Source of the DNA: Pseudoips prasinana
Lineage: Eukaryota; Arthropoda; Insecta; Lepidoptera; Nolidae
NCBI GenBank assembly: GCA_951640165.1
Contig: OX621255.1
Location: 6,324,001 to 6,388,000 of the forward strand
Length of the DNA stretch: 64,000 nt
Reading direction: 5' to 3'
The notes below the pieces were generated by a model, which ran no database searches, was not told where the DNA came from, and was given only the letters and a program-made list of their open reading frames with translations. Shown one piece after another: positions 21,671 through 31,790 of this stretch. Made by a program: the position numbers and the translations under genes. Positions within the stretch are counted from its first letter, which is position 1, and every line of letters begins with the position of its first letter.

Positions 21671-22300
21671 CTAATAATTTATAGGCAGTCATTTATATTA
21701 ATTGGCCTTGTTACGAAATACTGTTACGAAACTTCTTATATAAACTATGTTGTGATTATACTAAGCTATTTGATAATATTATGTATATGTTTAGATTATA
21801 CTTATTTCGTGCTCACTCACAATTTACAATTATCCAACACTAAAACACACACAAAATGTGGATATTTACAATATTTACATTATTTTACAACACATCTAAA
21901 ACGATTATCTACAAAAACACCGATCTATAACTCATTAGACAATACTATACTTACGTTTAAAACTAATACTACTATTTCGTGCATTCAACATCTACACTTA
22001 CTATTACACCTGCATACATTTGTAAATACATATAGAACATATATTATTATTTTGGTTGAATTACATTATATTTTTTTAAATTATTTTAAACTATTCAAAG
22101 TATATAATAATGTTTTAAGTATCCATTGTATTATATGTTACATACCAAATACGGCATTCATAGTTCATCAACGTCTCATACTGCAAACTTTCAATCTAAA
22201 CCAGTGCATTGCTCAAAGACAGAAAAGTACCAAGCTTACGCCTATTTATATCTTCAATAGTAATAAACTGTAAACAAACTTCGATGACATAAGTAACTTG

Positions 22301-25216
22301 ATGAGTAATATTGATCAGTTCAATATTTCGGATACTATCACATGTATCCCCGAGGAATGCACTTCACATCTTAAGCATAGTCAACAATACCTAAAGATCC
22401 TTCAGCAGAATATCCGTAGTATAAACTGTAATTTTCAGGAGTTATATATTCTATTAAATAGGATAAAATTATCATGTGACATTATAGTTTTGTCCGAATG
22501 CTGGCTATCTCGGGTGGCAAACCTACCATTGATTGAAGGTTATAATTCACACAAAACCAGCGATAATTATAATCAAAATGATGGTGTAGTTGTCTACACA
22601 AATACAAAGTTAAACTGTATTGTCGAAGAGCCACTACTGTCTGAAGCTAACTGCTTAACGATTAAAATAAAATCTGACACGGTGATAATAGCAATATATA
22701 GACCACCAAGTTTTAAATCTCTTGACGTTTTCTTAAATTCTCTACACAAATTGCTAGAAGACCTGATATCATTCAAAAATATTATTATCATTGGTGATAT
22801 AAACATTGATCTCCTTGGAACCAACCTTGAAACGAACACCTACTTAGACGTCATTAATTTCCATGGACTTCTTCCTGCCATCAACACTGCAACCCGGGGT
22901 AAAGCATGCTTAGACCACGTTATCTTGAAAACAAAATTAAATGCATTCACATTTTGTTTAGATACTAGCATTACCGACCATGTAGCAGTTTTGTTTTGTT
23001 TGAAAACTAATTTTAACAAAAATTCTCCCGTCAAATCTAAAACAATATGTAAAATTGATAAAGACAAATTAAAGGCCGAATGTTCTAATTACAATTTCGA
23101 CAGCGTATATCAAGAAACTAATTTGAATATTGCTATGAATAATTTCATAAGCCTATTACAACAACTTATTGTTAATAACTCCATAAAGCTACATATTCCT
23201 AGAAGTAAAATTAGAATCAAACCTTGGATAACTACAGGTATGTTGCGCTGCATCCACACCAGAGACAAAATGCACAAAAAACTGAAATCAAATACCAATG
23301 AAGTTATATTAAAACTAACGTATTTAAGATACCGCAACTTCTGCAATAATTTGCTAAAAAAACTTAAAAGACAATATGAGAAGGATCAACTGCTAATGTC
23401 AAAAAATAACACCAAAAAGTTGTGGTCTACTATAAAAACAATTACCAACATCCACAAAAATAAAAACCAAACATCTTTACAACTATTGCCAGATAACACC
23501 AACCCTAAAGATAAAATAAACAAAATCAACGAATATTTTTCAAATATAGGCAAACGACTATCAGACAAAATCCCTACGCATTTTCCAAATTTTCCAAAAG
23601 TTTCAAACGCTCATATCAACTCTTTTGTCCTTCTACCTACAGACTACGATGAAGTATATAAAACAATCCAACTTCTTAAAAGTGACTGCTCCCCCGGCTG
23701 GGATCGTATTAGTGCTCAAGTTCTAAAACTAGTATCTGGATCTGTAACTCCTGTTCTAACCCATCTAATAAACCTATCCTTTGATACTGGAATGTTCCCC
23801 GATGCCCTAAAAAAAGCTGTGGTGCATCCCATACACAAGGTGGGAGCAAAAGACAACGTCTCTAACTATAGACCTATAGCTATACTAACTACAATATCGA
23901 AGTTGTTTGAGCGGATAATGAACAATAGACTAAAAAAGTACTTAGAAGAATGTGAACTTCTATCCAATGCACAATATGGGTTTAGATCCGGCCGTTCCAC
24001 TGATAGCGCAGTATTAGATCTTGTCAACTTTTTGGTAAACAAATTGGATGCTAAAAATAAATGCCTAACCATATTCCTGGACCTTGCTAAGGCCTTCGAC
24101 ACCGTCTCTGTTCCTCGTCTTGTGCAAAAACTGGAGAACCTTGGTATACGTGGCACTCCACTATCATTATTCACTAGCTATTTAAAAAATAGAACCCAAT
24201 GTATAAGCATTGGAGAGCACATTAGTAACGAGCTACCGGTTGACTTTGGGGTGCCACAGGGTAGTATATTGGGCCCTACCCTTTTTCTGTGCTATATCAA
24301 CGAGCTCTGCAACCTAAACCTTCGAAATTGTCGAATCTCAGCGTATGCTGACGATACAGCGCTAACTTTCTTCGCAGATTCATTGGACGACCTATTTAAT
24401 CTAGCGCAAAATGGTTTCAACACAGTGTATCACTGGCTATCCTCTAACTCTCTGACCCTGAATGAAGACAAAACCAAATACATGGTATTCCATATTCAAA
24501 ATCGAATGGAAGTGGCAGCTCTCTCAAATACCATCTTTGCACATAAATGTAACTTCCCTCCATCTCAAAATTGTAAATGTCCCAAAATTAACCGTACTGA
24601 ATGCATTAAATATTTAGGAATCGAGATAGATGCTAAATTAACTTTCGCGAACCACATAAAGTCCCTGTCTAACAGAGTTCGGAAGCTTACCTACATATTT
24701 AAAGAGCTTCGTGATGTAGCACAGAAACAGACCGTTAGGATGGTGTATGAGGCCTTAGTGCAATCAATAATCTCATACTGTATCACCACATGGGGAGGTG
24801 CTGATAAAACTAAAATAATAATTCTGGAAAGAACTCAGAGAATGATTTTAAAAGTAAGTTTATCTAAACCTCGTTTGTTCTCTACCTTACAACTCTATAA
24901 GGAAGCACAAGTGCTGACTGTTCGCCAGCTGTACATCATGCAAACAGTATTACGTAAACATATTAACCTTCCTGAAGAAAGCAGAAAACGCATGGCAACT
25001 ACAAGAAGACATTATGCAATATGTGAACCCACAGTTGTACATACTTCCTTTGCACAAAAGTTCTTTCCATTTCGAGGAAGTATGATCTATAATAAACTAA
25101 ACAAGGAAATTTCCTTAGCAAACTACCGGAGAGCCGAATGTAGAAATGTAGTAAGAAATTGGCTGCTTAAAATGGATTACTCTGATACCGAAAACATTAT
25201 CAAATTGCTGCAGTAA
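22301..25216 (+). CDS. LINE ORF2: AP-endonuclease and reverse transcriptase, 971 aa
   Basis: The replication protein for target-primed reverse transcription. The ATG at 22301 is used; a TTG lies just upstream. Residues about 35-240 are an exonuclease/endonuclease/phosphatase-type endonuclease with QQNIRS, SECW, IYRPPS, GDINID and the final TDHVAV. Reverse transcriptase blocks follow: YRPIAILTTISKLFE, QYGFRSGRSTDSAV, FLDLAKAFDTV, GVPQGSILGPTLF and the catalytic AYADDTA, then a thumb with CIKYLGIEID. No stop or frameshift is seen, so with ORF1 intact the copy is potentially competent. Confidence 0.93.
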   Translation: MSNIDQFNISDTITCIPEECTSHLKHSQQYLKILQQNIRSINCNFQELYILLNRIKLSCDIIVLSECWLSRVANLPLIEGYNSHKTSDNYNQNDGVVVYTNTKLNCIVEEPLLSEANCLTIKIKSDTVIIAIYRPPSFKSLDVFLNSLHKLLEDLISFKNIIIIGDINIDLLGTNLETNTYLDVINFHGLLPAINTATRGKACLDHVILKTKLNAFTFCLDTSITDHVAVLFCLKTNFNKNSPVKSKTICKIDKDKLKAECSNYNFDSVYQETNLNIAMNNFISLLQQLIVNNSIKLHIPRSKIRIKPWITTGMLRCIHTRDKMHKKLKSNTNEVILKLTYLRYRNFCNNLLKKLKRQYEKDQLLMSKNNTKKLWSTIKTITNIHKNKNQTSLQLLPDNTNPKDKINKINEYFSNIGKRLSDKIPTHFPNFPKVSNAHINSFVLLPTDYDEVYKTIQLLKSDCSPGWDRISAQVLKLVSGSVTPVLTHLINLSFDTGMFPDALKKAVVHPIHKVGAKDNVSNYRPIAILTTISKLFERIMNNRLKKYLEECELLSNAQYGFRSGRSTDSAVLDLVNFLVNKLDAKNKCLTIFLDLAKAFDTVSVPRLVQKLENLGIRGTPLSLFTSYLKNRTQCISIGEHISNELPVDFGVPQGSILGPTLFLCYINELCNLNLRNCRISAYADDTALTFFADSLDDLFNLAQNGFNTVYHWLSSNSLTLNEDKTKYMVFHIQNRMEVAALSNTIFAHKCNFPPSQNCKCPKINRTECIKYLGIEIDAKLTFANHIKSLSNRVRKLTYIFKELRDVAQKQTVRMVYEALVQSIISYCITTWGGADKTKIIILERTQRMILKVSLSKPRLFSTLQLYKEAQVLTVRQLYIMQTVLRKHINLPEESRKRMATTRRHYAICEPTVVHTSFAQKFFPFRGSMIYNKLNKEISLANYRRAECRNVVRNWLLKMDYSDTENIIKLLQ

Positions 25217-25344
25217 CTTAATAATCTTAAAACTACTATTTACATAATATTGTTTATCATAATCAATACTAATGTATGTATCATTAAATTCAATCCCATA
25301 ATTAAACTAAAGATGTATCTACTCAATTTTCTATATACAAAAAC

Positions 25345-25358
25345 ACACACACGCGCAT

Positions 25359-25390
<32 letters not shown>

Positions 25391-25395
25391 ACACG
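25345..25395 (+). repeat. (CA)n microsatellite in the LINE 3' UTR
   Basis: Run of CA with a few interruptions. Confidence 0.9.
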
Positions 25396-25637
25396 CTTAC
25401 ACAGGTTTATTTACTACTTATATATAGCTAAATAAAAAAGTATCTTGCTGACAAATTTATATAATGTACTAGGTTTCGGGGGGGCCTGGAGTGCCAAAAT
25501 ACAGGCCTTGGCTTAGTTTGGACTCCAGATCTCCCACAAGTTGCAACTTCATACATTTTGTCAAGTTTATTTCTTTCATGTTAATATCATGTAATTTGTG
25601 GAGATGAAATAAATCATTTTTGTATTGTATTTTTTGT

Positions 25638-25794
25638 ATAATATTATAAAGGCGGACGTTTGTGAGTGTGTATGTTTGTAACTTCTTCACGTCGAAACGG
25701 CTGAAGGGATTTGGTATGGGGTTGACACCCTGGATTAACACATAGGCTATAATTTATAAACTTTAACGCGGGTAAAACCGCAGGGCACAGCTAG
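25638..25794 (+). repeat. Helitron-like fragment
   Basis: Starts near aatattataaaggcggacg and ends acgcgggtaaaaccgc, hairpin, then CTAG before T at 25795. Confidence 0.65.
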
Positions 25795-25799
25795 TTATA

Positions 25800-25907
25800 G
25801 ATAAATTACACCCAGGCACGATACAAATAATCATGTTCATCGCTCTAAGATTTTTCCGTGGTGGGAATCAAACCCACGACCGCTGGCTTATCAGTCAGGT
25901 TCACTAA
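25800..25907 (-). repeat. tRNA-derived SINE fragment with (AATC)n edge
   Basis: The minus strand has box B GGGTTTGATTCCC and a body phrase ending cctgggtgtaattta. It abuts an aatcaatcaatc run. Confidence 0.65.
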
Positions 25908-26574
25908 TCAATCAATCAATCATTTATTATTTGTACACAGGTACAAAAAAATACAGATCTTAAAGTAAATTACAGTGCGCTATGTTTTGTCTATGGTAAG
26001 ACATACAAATAATTCAAAATAAGTTTTAAAGCTCACAGTAAAATATTTTAATAATGCCAAAAAATTCAGTATATAAATCAAAGAAAGAGCAAACATAAAA
26101 TATATTTATAAATATACACTAACTACTAATACTTTTGATTAAAATATGTTGTTCTACGGATATAATCTAGAACATTGAAAATAGTTATCTATTCCAACCG
26201 AATAAATTTCCCACGAATTGGAATAGTTCTCAATATTATTCAATGTTTACACGCTCTCAAGATGATGGCTCTTAAGCTTCCTCTAGTTAGTCAAGGGGCG
26301 CTTTGATCCAAGTGGGGCTCAGAATTTAAACTATTACCCAATTTAGTGTACGTTCAAGTTATACGGACAATGTTTTAGTTACTATTAAGTTAGGATTTCA
26401 AATATAAACTTATTTTATTATTCCACGTTATCTAATAACGAAATAAAATTCGCGAAGAGTGATGTATTTAACGAATTCTGGTAAACCAACGATCCAACCC
26501 ATCCCATTCATTTTAATTATGGCAAAAGTTTGGGGTGGGTTTCTTATCTCATCTGATGGAGACAGCAGGGATAA
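25908..26574. other. no gene seen
   Basis: AT-rich, no motif-bearing ORF; possibly old LINE 3' sequence. Confidence 0.45.
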
Positions 26575-26960
26575 ATAAACAAATAAAAATAAAATAAAAA
26601 AGATATACTTTAAAACAAGCCCTTGTAAATAGTCAGAACATGTTTGTAGTAATATAGTTAAGTAAACATAATTATCTCTAGGTATATTTAAGTACACGGA
26701 TTGTAAGAAAACATTTGGATAAAACATTTAATTTATGATTTAGTTATTTAACTAGCTTATATTAAGTTATTCTAAAGTATATATATATAGTTTTAATTAC
26801 CAATATTTTAAGTTTTAGATATAATTTACTACATCTTGTCAGAATGGTTCTGTCTATATTAAGGTAAGAATTCCATATTATTATTTAGGCGGACCTTGTG
26901 CTTATAACAACGGTTTCGCTTTAATGCTACCACCGGATCCAATGCGCCACAACTGTGAAG
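26575..26960 (-). repeat. LINE 3'-end repeat, family L, longest copy
   Basis: Same core as at 13935. It continues through gaatggttctgtctatatta and cggaccttgtgcttataac, which are also found after the outer BEL element at 44800-44860. Confidence 0.6.
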
Positions 26961-27214
26961 ACCCAGAGAAACAAACTCAGGATAGAGTGTACACTATAGT
27001 ATCTCTGTAAAGTTAGCCCCGTTAAGATTAGCCACTTTTGCAATTTACAAGATCGTACGTCCTTACGTACTATTAGGTAGTCTGTGATGAGTCAGTTAAA
27101 AAATCACCTGATTTTTATATATATAGCACCGGACGCGTTATAGTCCCATCCCATCCCTGAGAACCATTACAGAGCAGTTTGACTACCCCATACTAAGCCA
27201 TTTTTTTTATAATT

Positions 27215-27310
27215 GGGGGAATACCTACGCATCCCACCCGCGGTGTCTGCGGGTGGGTATGTCGGACTCGCACCGACTAAACCCAACCTGTCGTAGACGT
27301 CTTCTGGGTC
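27215..27310 (-). repeat. GC-rich dispersed repeat fragment
   Basis: Inverted match to the end of 10540-10830 (cccacccgc / gcgggtgggta, then tcggactcgcaccg). Confidence 0.55.
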
Positions 27311-27433
27311 ATCATTATCGGCTAATTAAATTTTATCTATTTTGATAAGTAAGTCTTATATTATTATTGAAAAATAGTAACGGGTAACTCACGTAATTAA
27401 TTTTATGTTGGATTCGGCCAACCGTTTCAACTT

Positions 27434-27567
27434 CTTCCGGAAGTCATCTTTAGGGCGAATGCACTCACCCGCCCTGTTGCAACGAGCCACGCGTGCTCTC
27501 GCACGCAGTGCGAGACGGGACGCGTCGTCGAGCGGGTCGCATTCGCCCTGAAGATGACCTCCGGAAG
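27434..27567. mobile_element. short GC-rich MITE-like inverted repeat
   Basis: Arms 27434-27462 and 27539-27567 (starting CTTCCGGA) match with two mismatches, with a 76-base GC-rich centre. No unambiguous target duplication. Confidence 0.6.
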
Positions 27568-27618
27568 TACCTCACGTCAGTTTTAATAATAATCTCATTG
27601 CTATTCTTATATTAACTA

Positions 27619-27939
27619 CTAGCTGTGCCCCGCGGCTTTACCCGCTTAAATTTTTATATATTATCACAGCTCCTCCCCCGTAGGTGATAGCGTAATAATA
27701 TGTAGCCTATATGTTGACCCAACCTCTTAGTAATATTTATGCAAAATTTGAATTAAATCTATGCAGAACTTTTTGAGTTAAGCCCGGACATACATACAGA
27801 CAAACAGATAAACTGACAAAAATTCTAAAAACTATATTTTTGGCTTCGATGTCGATTATAGATCACCCCCCAAGTATCCTTTTGAAAAAATATTCAATGT
27901 ACAGTTTTGACTTTCCTACGATTTTATTATATGTATAGA
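27619..27939 (-). repeat. non-autonomous Helitron, copy 2
   Basis: Same termini and body as 8718-9036: CTAG end on the left with hairpin ccgcggctttacccgc, and a TC start on the right. Confidence 0.75.
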
Positions 27940-28519
27940 TTAATGGAACATTATATTTAAAGTATTCATGTAGACGACAATATTTGTAAATACACATCAA
28001 ACATTCTCTATACTTCTTACTTAAATGTGAGAGCTATCAAAGAGAACCCGTAACCCACTTGGGACCGTCCGGAAATCTTCACGAGCCGGAGAAGGGATGA
28101 AAAGCTTCGCAGATAATTATGAAGTTTCTAGAAATAATTTATAAATACGAGTATATTTGTTGTTATTGAAATACAAGCTTTCGCTGGCAGATTCTGCCGC
28201 GTAATTTATTTGACCGTCTAAACGTATTTTTTTTATATATTTGGGCGATTGAAGCCGTGTACACAGACATAAGCTACTTTTTAATGTCAATAAAGAGGTT
28301 GTAAGGGGTTGAAAAGCGGGATGAAAAGTTGTATGGAAATATCGTCATTTTTAGAGGTAGAAGCATCAAGTTACTTTTTGGCTGTTGATTGGATATAAAT
28401 CAATATGACATTAAAAATTTGTAAAAGTTTTACCCTCGAGAGGGTAAAATAACAATAGGGAATGAAAGTTTGTAAGGAAATATGTGGGTTTTATGTAAAT
28501 GTATATAAGTTTGCGACAA
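27940..28519. other. no gene seen
   Basis: AT-rich spacer with no supported ORF or repeat. Confidence 0.45.
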
Positions 28520-28688
28520 AATAAAATAAAAAAGGTTTTTATTCACGTAGACTTTAAAAAAGCGCTTGCAAATAGTCAGAACATGTTTGTAGTAATACAG
28601 TTATTATTTCTAGTTGCTTATTACAGATATTTAGGTACATGGAATGTTAAAACATTTATACAATTTATTTTATAATAGTAGTGATATT
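28520..28688 (-). repeat. LINE 3'-end repeat, family L, left part of BEL target
   Basis: Matches 54185-54365. It stops at gtgATATT, where the outer BEL begins, and resumes at 44715 with ATATTtagctagc, continuing to about 44885. Confidence 0.75.
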
Positions 28689-28914
28689 TGTCGGCGCCAT
28701 TGCAACGCCGACGATGTACGCGGGGGCTGAGAGGAGTGCGGGGAGGTTGGCTACTCTCTCCGTACCCTAACGGGCCCGACCGCACCTACAAGACACTCGC
28801 CGATTGCTCCCTCACGGGTCAACACCCCTGTATATCTAATATAATTTATAATCTAATATATCAATTTTGTTATCGGTTGAGTCGACTATTATTTCTATGT
28901 TCCCATACTGAACA
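28689..28914 (+). repeat. outer BEL 5' LTR (with primer site just after)
   Basis: Begins TGTCGGCGCC and ends CTGAACA. It differs from the 3' LTR at two adjacent positions (tatatct against tattact). A primer-binding-site-like TGGCGACCGTGA lies at 28919-28930. Open frames across the LTR are fortuitous. Confidence 0.93.
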
Positions 28915-30264
28915 TAAGTGGCGACCGTGAAAAATTAATATCATCATCGGACGAATAACGATTCTGCCGTGTTGCACATATCGGGGCAAAGGTCGTCGTA
29001 GCGCATCTCTTCGAGTTTCGCCTATTTCTACGTTCTGATACGTGGCTACGGAAGCAGCGAAGTCTATTACGAGCTCTACGAGCGAAAATCAGCATCACCT
29101 CCGAAGCAAAAGTGGTCAAGACGCGGTCAAAGGGCACTTGAAGGACGTCCAGTTCATCGAGGTCAACACTGTTTGCAGCCATTGCAGCCGGCCAAGCTGG
29201 GTTTCTAGTGGATCTACAGAGCATCAGCAGCGGTTTGCCGGCCAAAAAGTGAGCCCGTTCCATTTATTTTAATCCCAAATTCCCATCCATTATTCTATTT
29301 GTGTGAACAGAGAAGCAAGGGCTCATCTCTTGTCTATATTTCTCGCCTATCGCACTACTATTCAGTGCTTTGCAGCTAAATCAATGCTATTTGGATGCAA
29401 TTTGCCTAAAATAATAGGTAAAATCTATAAAACTTACGTAGTTCAACCTACTTACCTATCTAATGAATAATCGTAACGATTAAAACCTATAATAAAAACT
29501 TACCTAATCTATTGTTAATGCCTATACTTACCTTCTATATACAAGAATAAAAACCAGTTAGCTTTCAAGCCGCCTATGACTTGCATTTTTGCGCCTATTT
29601 ACGACTTGAAAGTCTTAGCTACTATTACATATGCACCGTTACTATATACAATAAACAAAGAACAAATTAAATAGCTAAACCTATTTATATAAACAATAAG
29701 CTACAGCTTATTTATTTAAATCACTATTGCATTCGAGTTTTCTTTCGTTACTTACTGTTCTAACTTCAAGTTCAATCAGTCAAATTATCACTTGCCATCC
29801 ACTCAATAGTTGTTTGCGCATAAAAACATTCCATACACATAGCTAAACCTAAGTAATTCACACGCTCACTGTTAAATTGCAAATACATTTTAGTTATTTC
29901 CCTATTTACTTTCTTTCGCTAACTGCACCAACTATCACTACGTAATCGATTCGCTATTGTATGTTTTGATTGTTATATAATTTAACTACATAGGCATACA
30001 ACAATCTATTCCAGCTGCGAGCGTTCGTGCACTAATCAACTGACAACAGGCCGTCCCGGTGCTATTGGGAATACGGACTGCGGTCGCTGCGCGTCGAGTC
30101 TCCTGCGTAGGCGCAGGGCTTCGCAGCGCGCTTCGGCTGACCCAAACCGGTTTCCGTCAGAGCTATTGTGGCAAGGAGCGTATCGTATGCAATATTATTA
30201 ATACAAGTTAACTTAAACTTAGCTGAATCTTTGTTTTGATTGTTTACGCGTTAACTTTATAACT
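28915..30264 (+). other. outer BEL untranslated leader, 1350 bases
   Basis: Starts with the primer site. Mostly AT-rich with a more GC-balanced part at 28980-29280 and another at 30020-30180. No ATG-initiated ORF with a recognised domain is seen. It is long for a BEL leader. Confidence 0.6.
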
Positions 30265-30848
30265 ATGGATGTCACCTATAAGGCTTTAAATATTAAACGT
30301 GGATCAATTAAAGGTCGTGTGACTAAATTTAGTAATGTTTTGGATGAATTCAAAGGTAAAAAACTCAGTCATACCGAGGTTAACGTGTTAACGCAAAAAT
30401 TAGCTAAGATAGAAGCGTTATTTGTCGAATTCGATAGCGTGCAGGATCAAATTGAAGCGTTGGACGCCGATAATTTAAGTTTGGAATTGGATACGCGAGA
30501 AGTTATTGAACAGTCTTTTCACCATTCGATCGCAAAAGCCCAGGACATTATTTCATTAAATAGTGCGACGAAAAAGTCATCGCTTCAGCAAAGAAGCTTT
30601 ACAACAGCCGATGAGGATGACAACGAAGTCATTGGTTTTCGTTTACCAGTTATTAAAATTAATAAATTTGATGGTTCATTTAATAAGTGGCTAGAATTTC
30701 GTGACACGTTTAGTTCATTGATTCACAACAACTCTAAAATAAAGAATATTCACAAATTCCATTATTTGAATTCCTATTTAGAAGGTGAAGCTGCTCGAGT
30801 GATATGTAACCTAGAAGTTTCTGATAACAATTACTCTGAGGCTTGGTG
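30265..30848 (+). pseudogene. outer BEL gag, N-terminal portion
   Basis: Starts at ATG 30265 (MDVTYKALNIKR). Residues 1-130 are helical and charged. Then comes the BEL gag core (LPVIKINKFDGSFNKWLEF, then HYLNSYLEGEAA), the region usually labelled DUF1759. The frame is cut at the GTGTA target site, where the inner LTR begins; reading on adds a few LTR-coded residues and a stop at 30868-30870. The remainder continues in phase at 39854. Confidence 0.88.
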
Positions 30849-30850
30849 TA

Positions 30851-31456
30851 TGTTCACATGTGAACCATAATATTTACTTCAAGGAACCCTAATTAATTTA
30901 TATCAACACAGCAATCAATGACAAATTTACTACATCGACGCATCTTGGGACAAAGTACAGCTCAGCGTCAGCATACAACTGACCGAAATATTGAAGACTG
31001 CAGCGTCGACGCAACACACGGATGGCACACAAGTGAATAGGCGTGAATGTGTATTTAGTTTAAGATTAGTATATAAGATTTTAATATTGTAAATAAAGGC
31101 AGTCATTACGTTGAATCCGACTTTGACTCATTACCCTGTCACCACCTCTCACTGCGGCCAAGACACCTTTAGCCGTCAGTACGATCGGTCTTGTGAGCCT
31201 GCTTGACCGGCAGTGAGAAAACCCTCTCTCCTGTGTACATTGCACTACGTACACACCCCTGCTTCCTTCATAGTTTCCGTCTGTTGCCTTAGGTCTCCTG
31301 GCAACAGGCTTCCCGTACCTATCTATATAATTATATGTTATCAGTACATATGGTTAGGCTAGGGTGGTAGGACTATTACGAGTGGTACACAGTAAGGAGT
31401 AGGTTACGTGCGAGCGTTGGTTAATTTGACCCTACAAATTATCTTATGCCCGTACA
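30851..31456 (+). repeat. inner element 5' LTR
   Basis: 606 bp. Its first 16 bases hold a 14-bp perfect palindrome. A polyadenylation signal AATAAA is at 31092-31097. It is followed by a primer-site-like TGGTCCTTCGAG at 31459-31470. It matches the 3' LTR base for base as far as I can compare to about 31400, then differs by a 7-base and a 1-base indel plus a few changes. Confidence 0.93.
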
Positions 31457-31790
31457 TTTGGTCCTTCGAGAATTAATTTGAATCAGTCCCTTAAAATTTG
31501 TGAAATAATACTTATTATATTTTACTGTTTTTTTTTCCGTAGGCTGACTGACTGACACCCTTACATACCCAGGTTAGCGTACCCAATTAGCGCTAGGTTG
31601 TTGTAAGTTAAGACTGACTAACTTAGTTGCGATCGTGCGGTAGCGGATCGGGTACCGGTCTCCCACCAGCGGGTCGCCCCGGTATTTGAGAAGTCGCATT
31701 ATACCGTATCGAGGACAAAGAACGCAACTAAGTGTTGTTTATCATATATATTATATCTGTTAGTAGATAGGGTAGGGCGGCAAGAAAACG

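Larger units (their letters stand above)
19690..25625 (+). mobile_element. near full-length CR1-group LINE, two ORFs
   Basis: 5' UTR of about 1 kb (start uncertain; contains a SINE at 20453-20690), ORF1, a 630-base gap, ORF2, then a 3' UTR with a (CA)n run and a tail near 25625. Both ORFs are uninterrupted. ORF2 similarity places it in the CR1 superclade; Daphne/Kiri-like is my best guess. Confidence 0.8.

Noticed and set aside
21752..22273. 173-codon open frame between LINE ORF1 and ORF2
   Set aside because: It has no ATG in the frame, extreme AT-driven composition and no recognisable domain; likely open by chance in T-rich DNA.
28688..28930. 80-codon frame also present at 44488
   Set aside because: It is the LTR sequence itself, repeated at both ends of the outer BEL element.
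29042..29272. 76-codon frame in the outer BEL leader
   Set aside because: Starts at GTG, no ATG, no family motif, and overlaps another open frame on the opposite strand.
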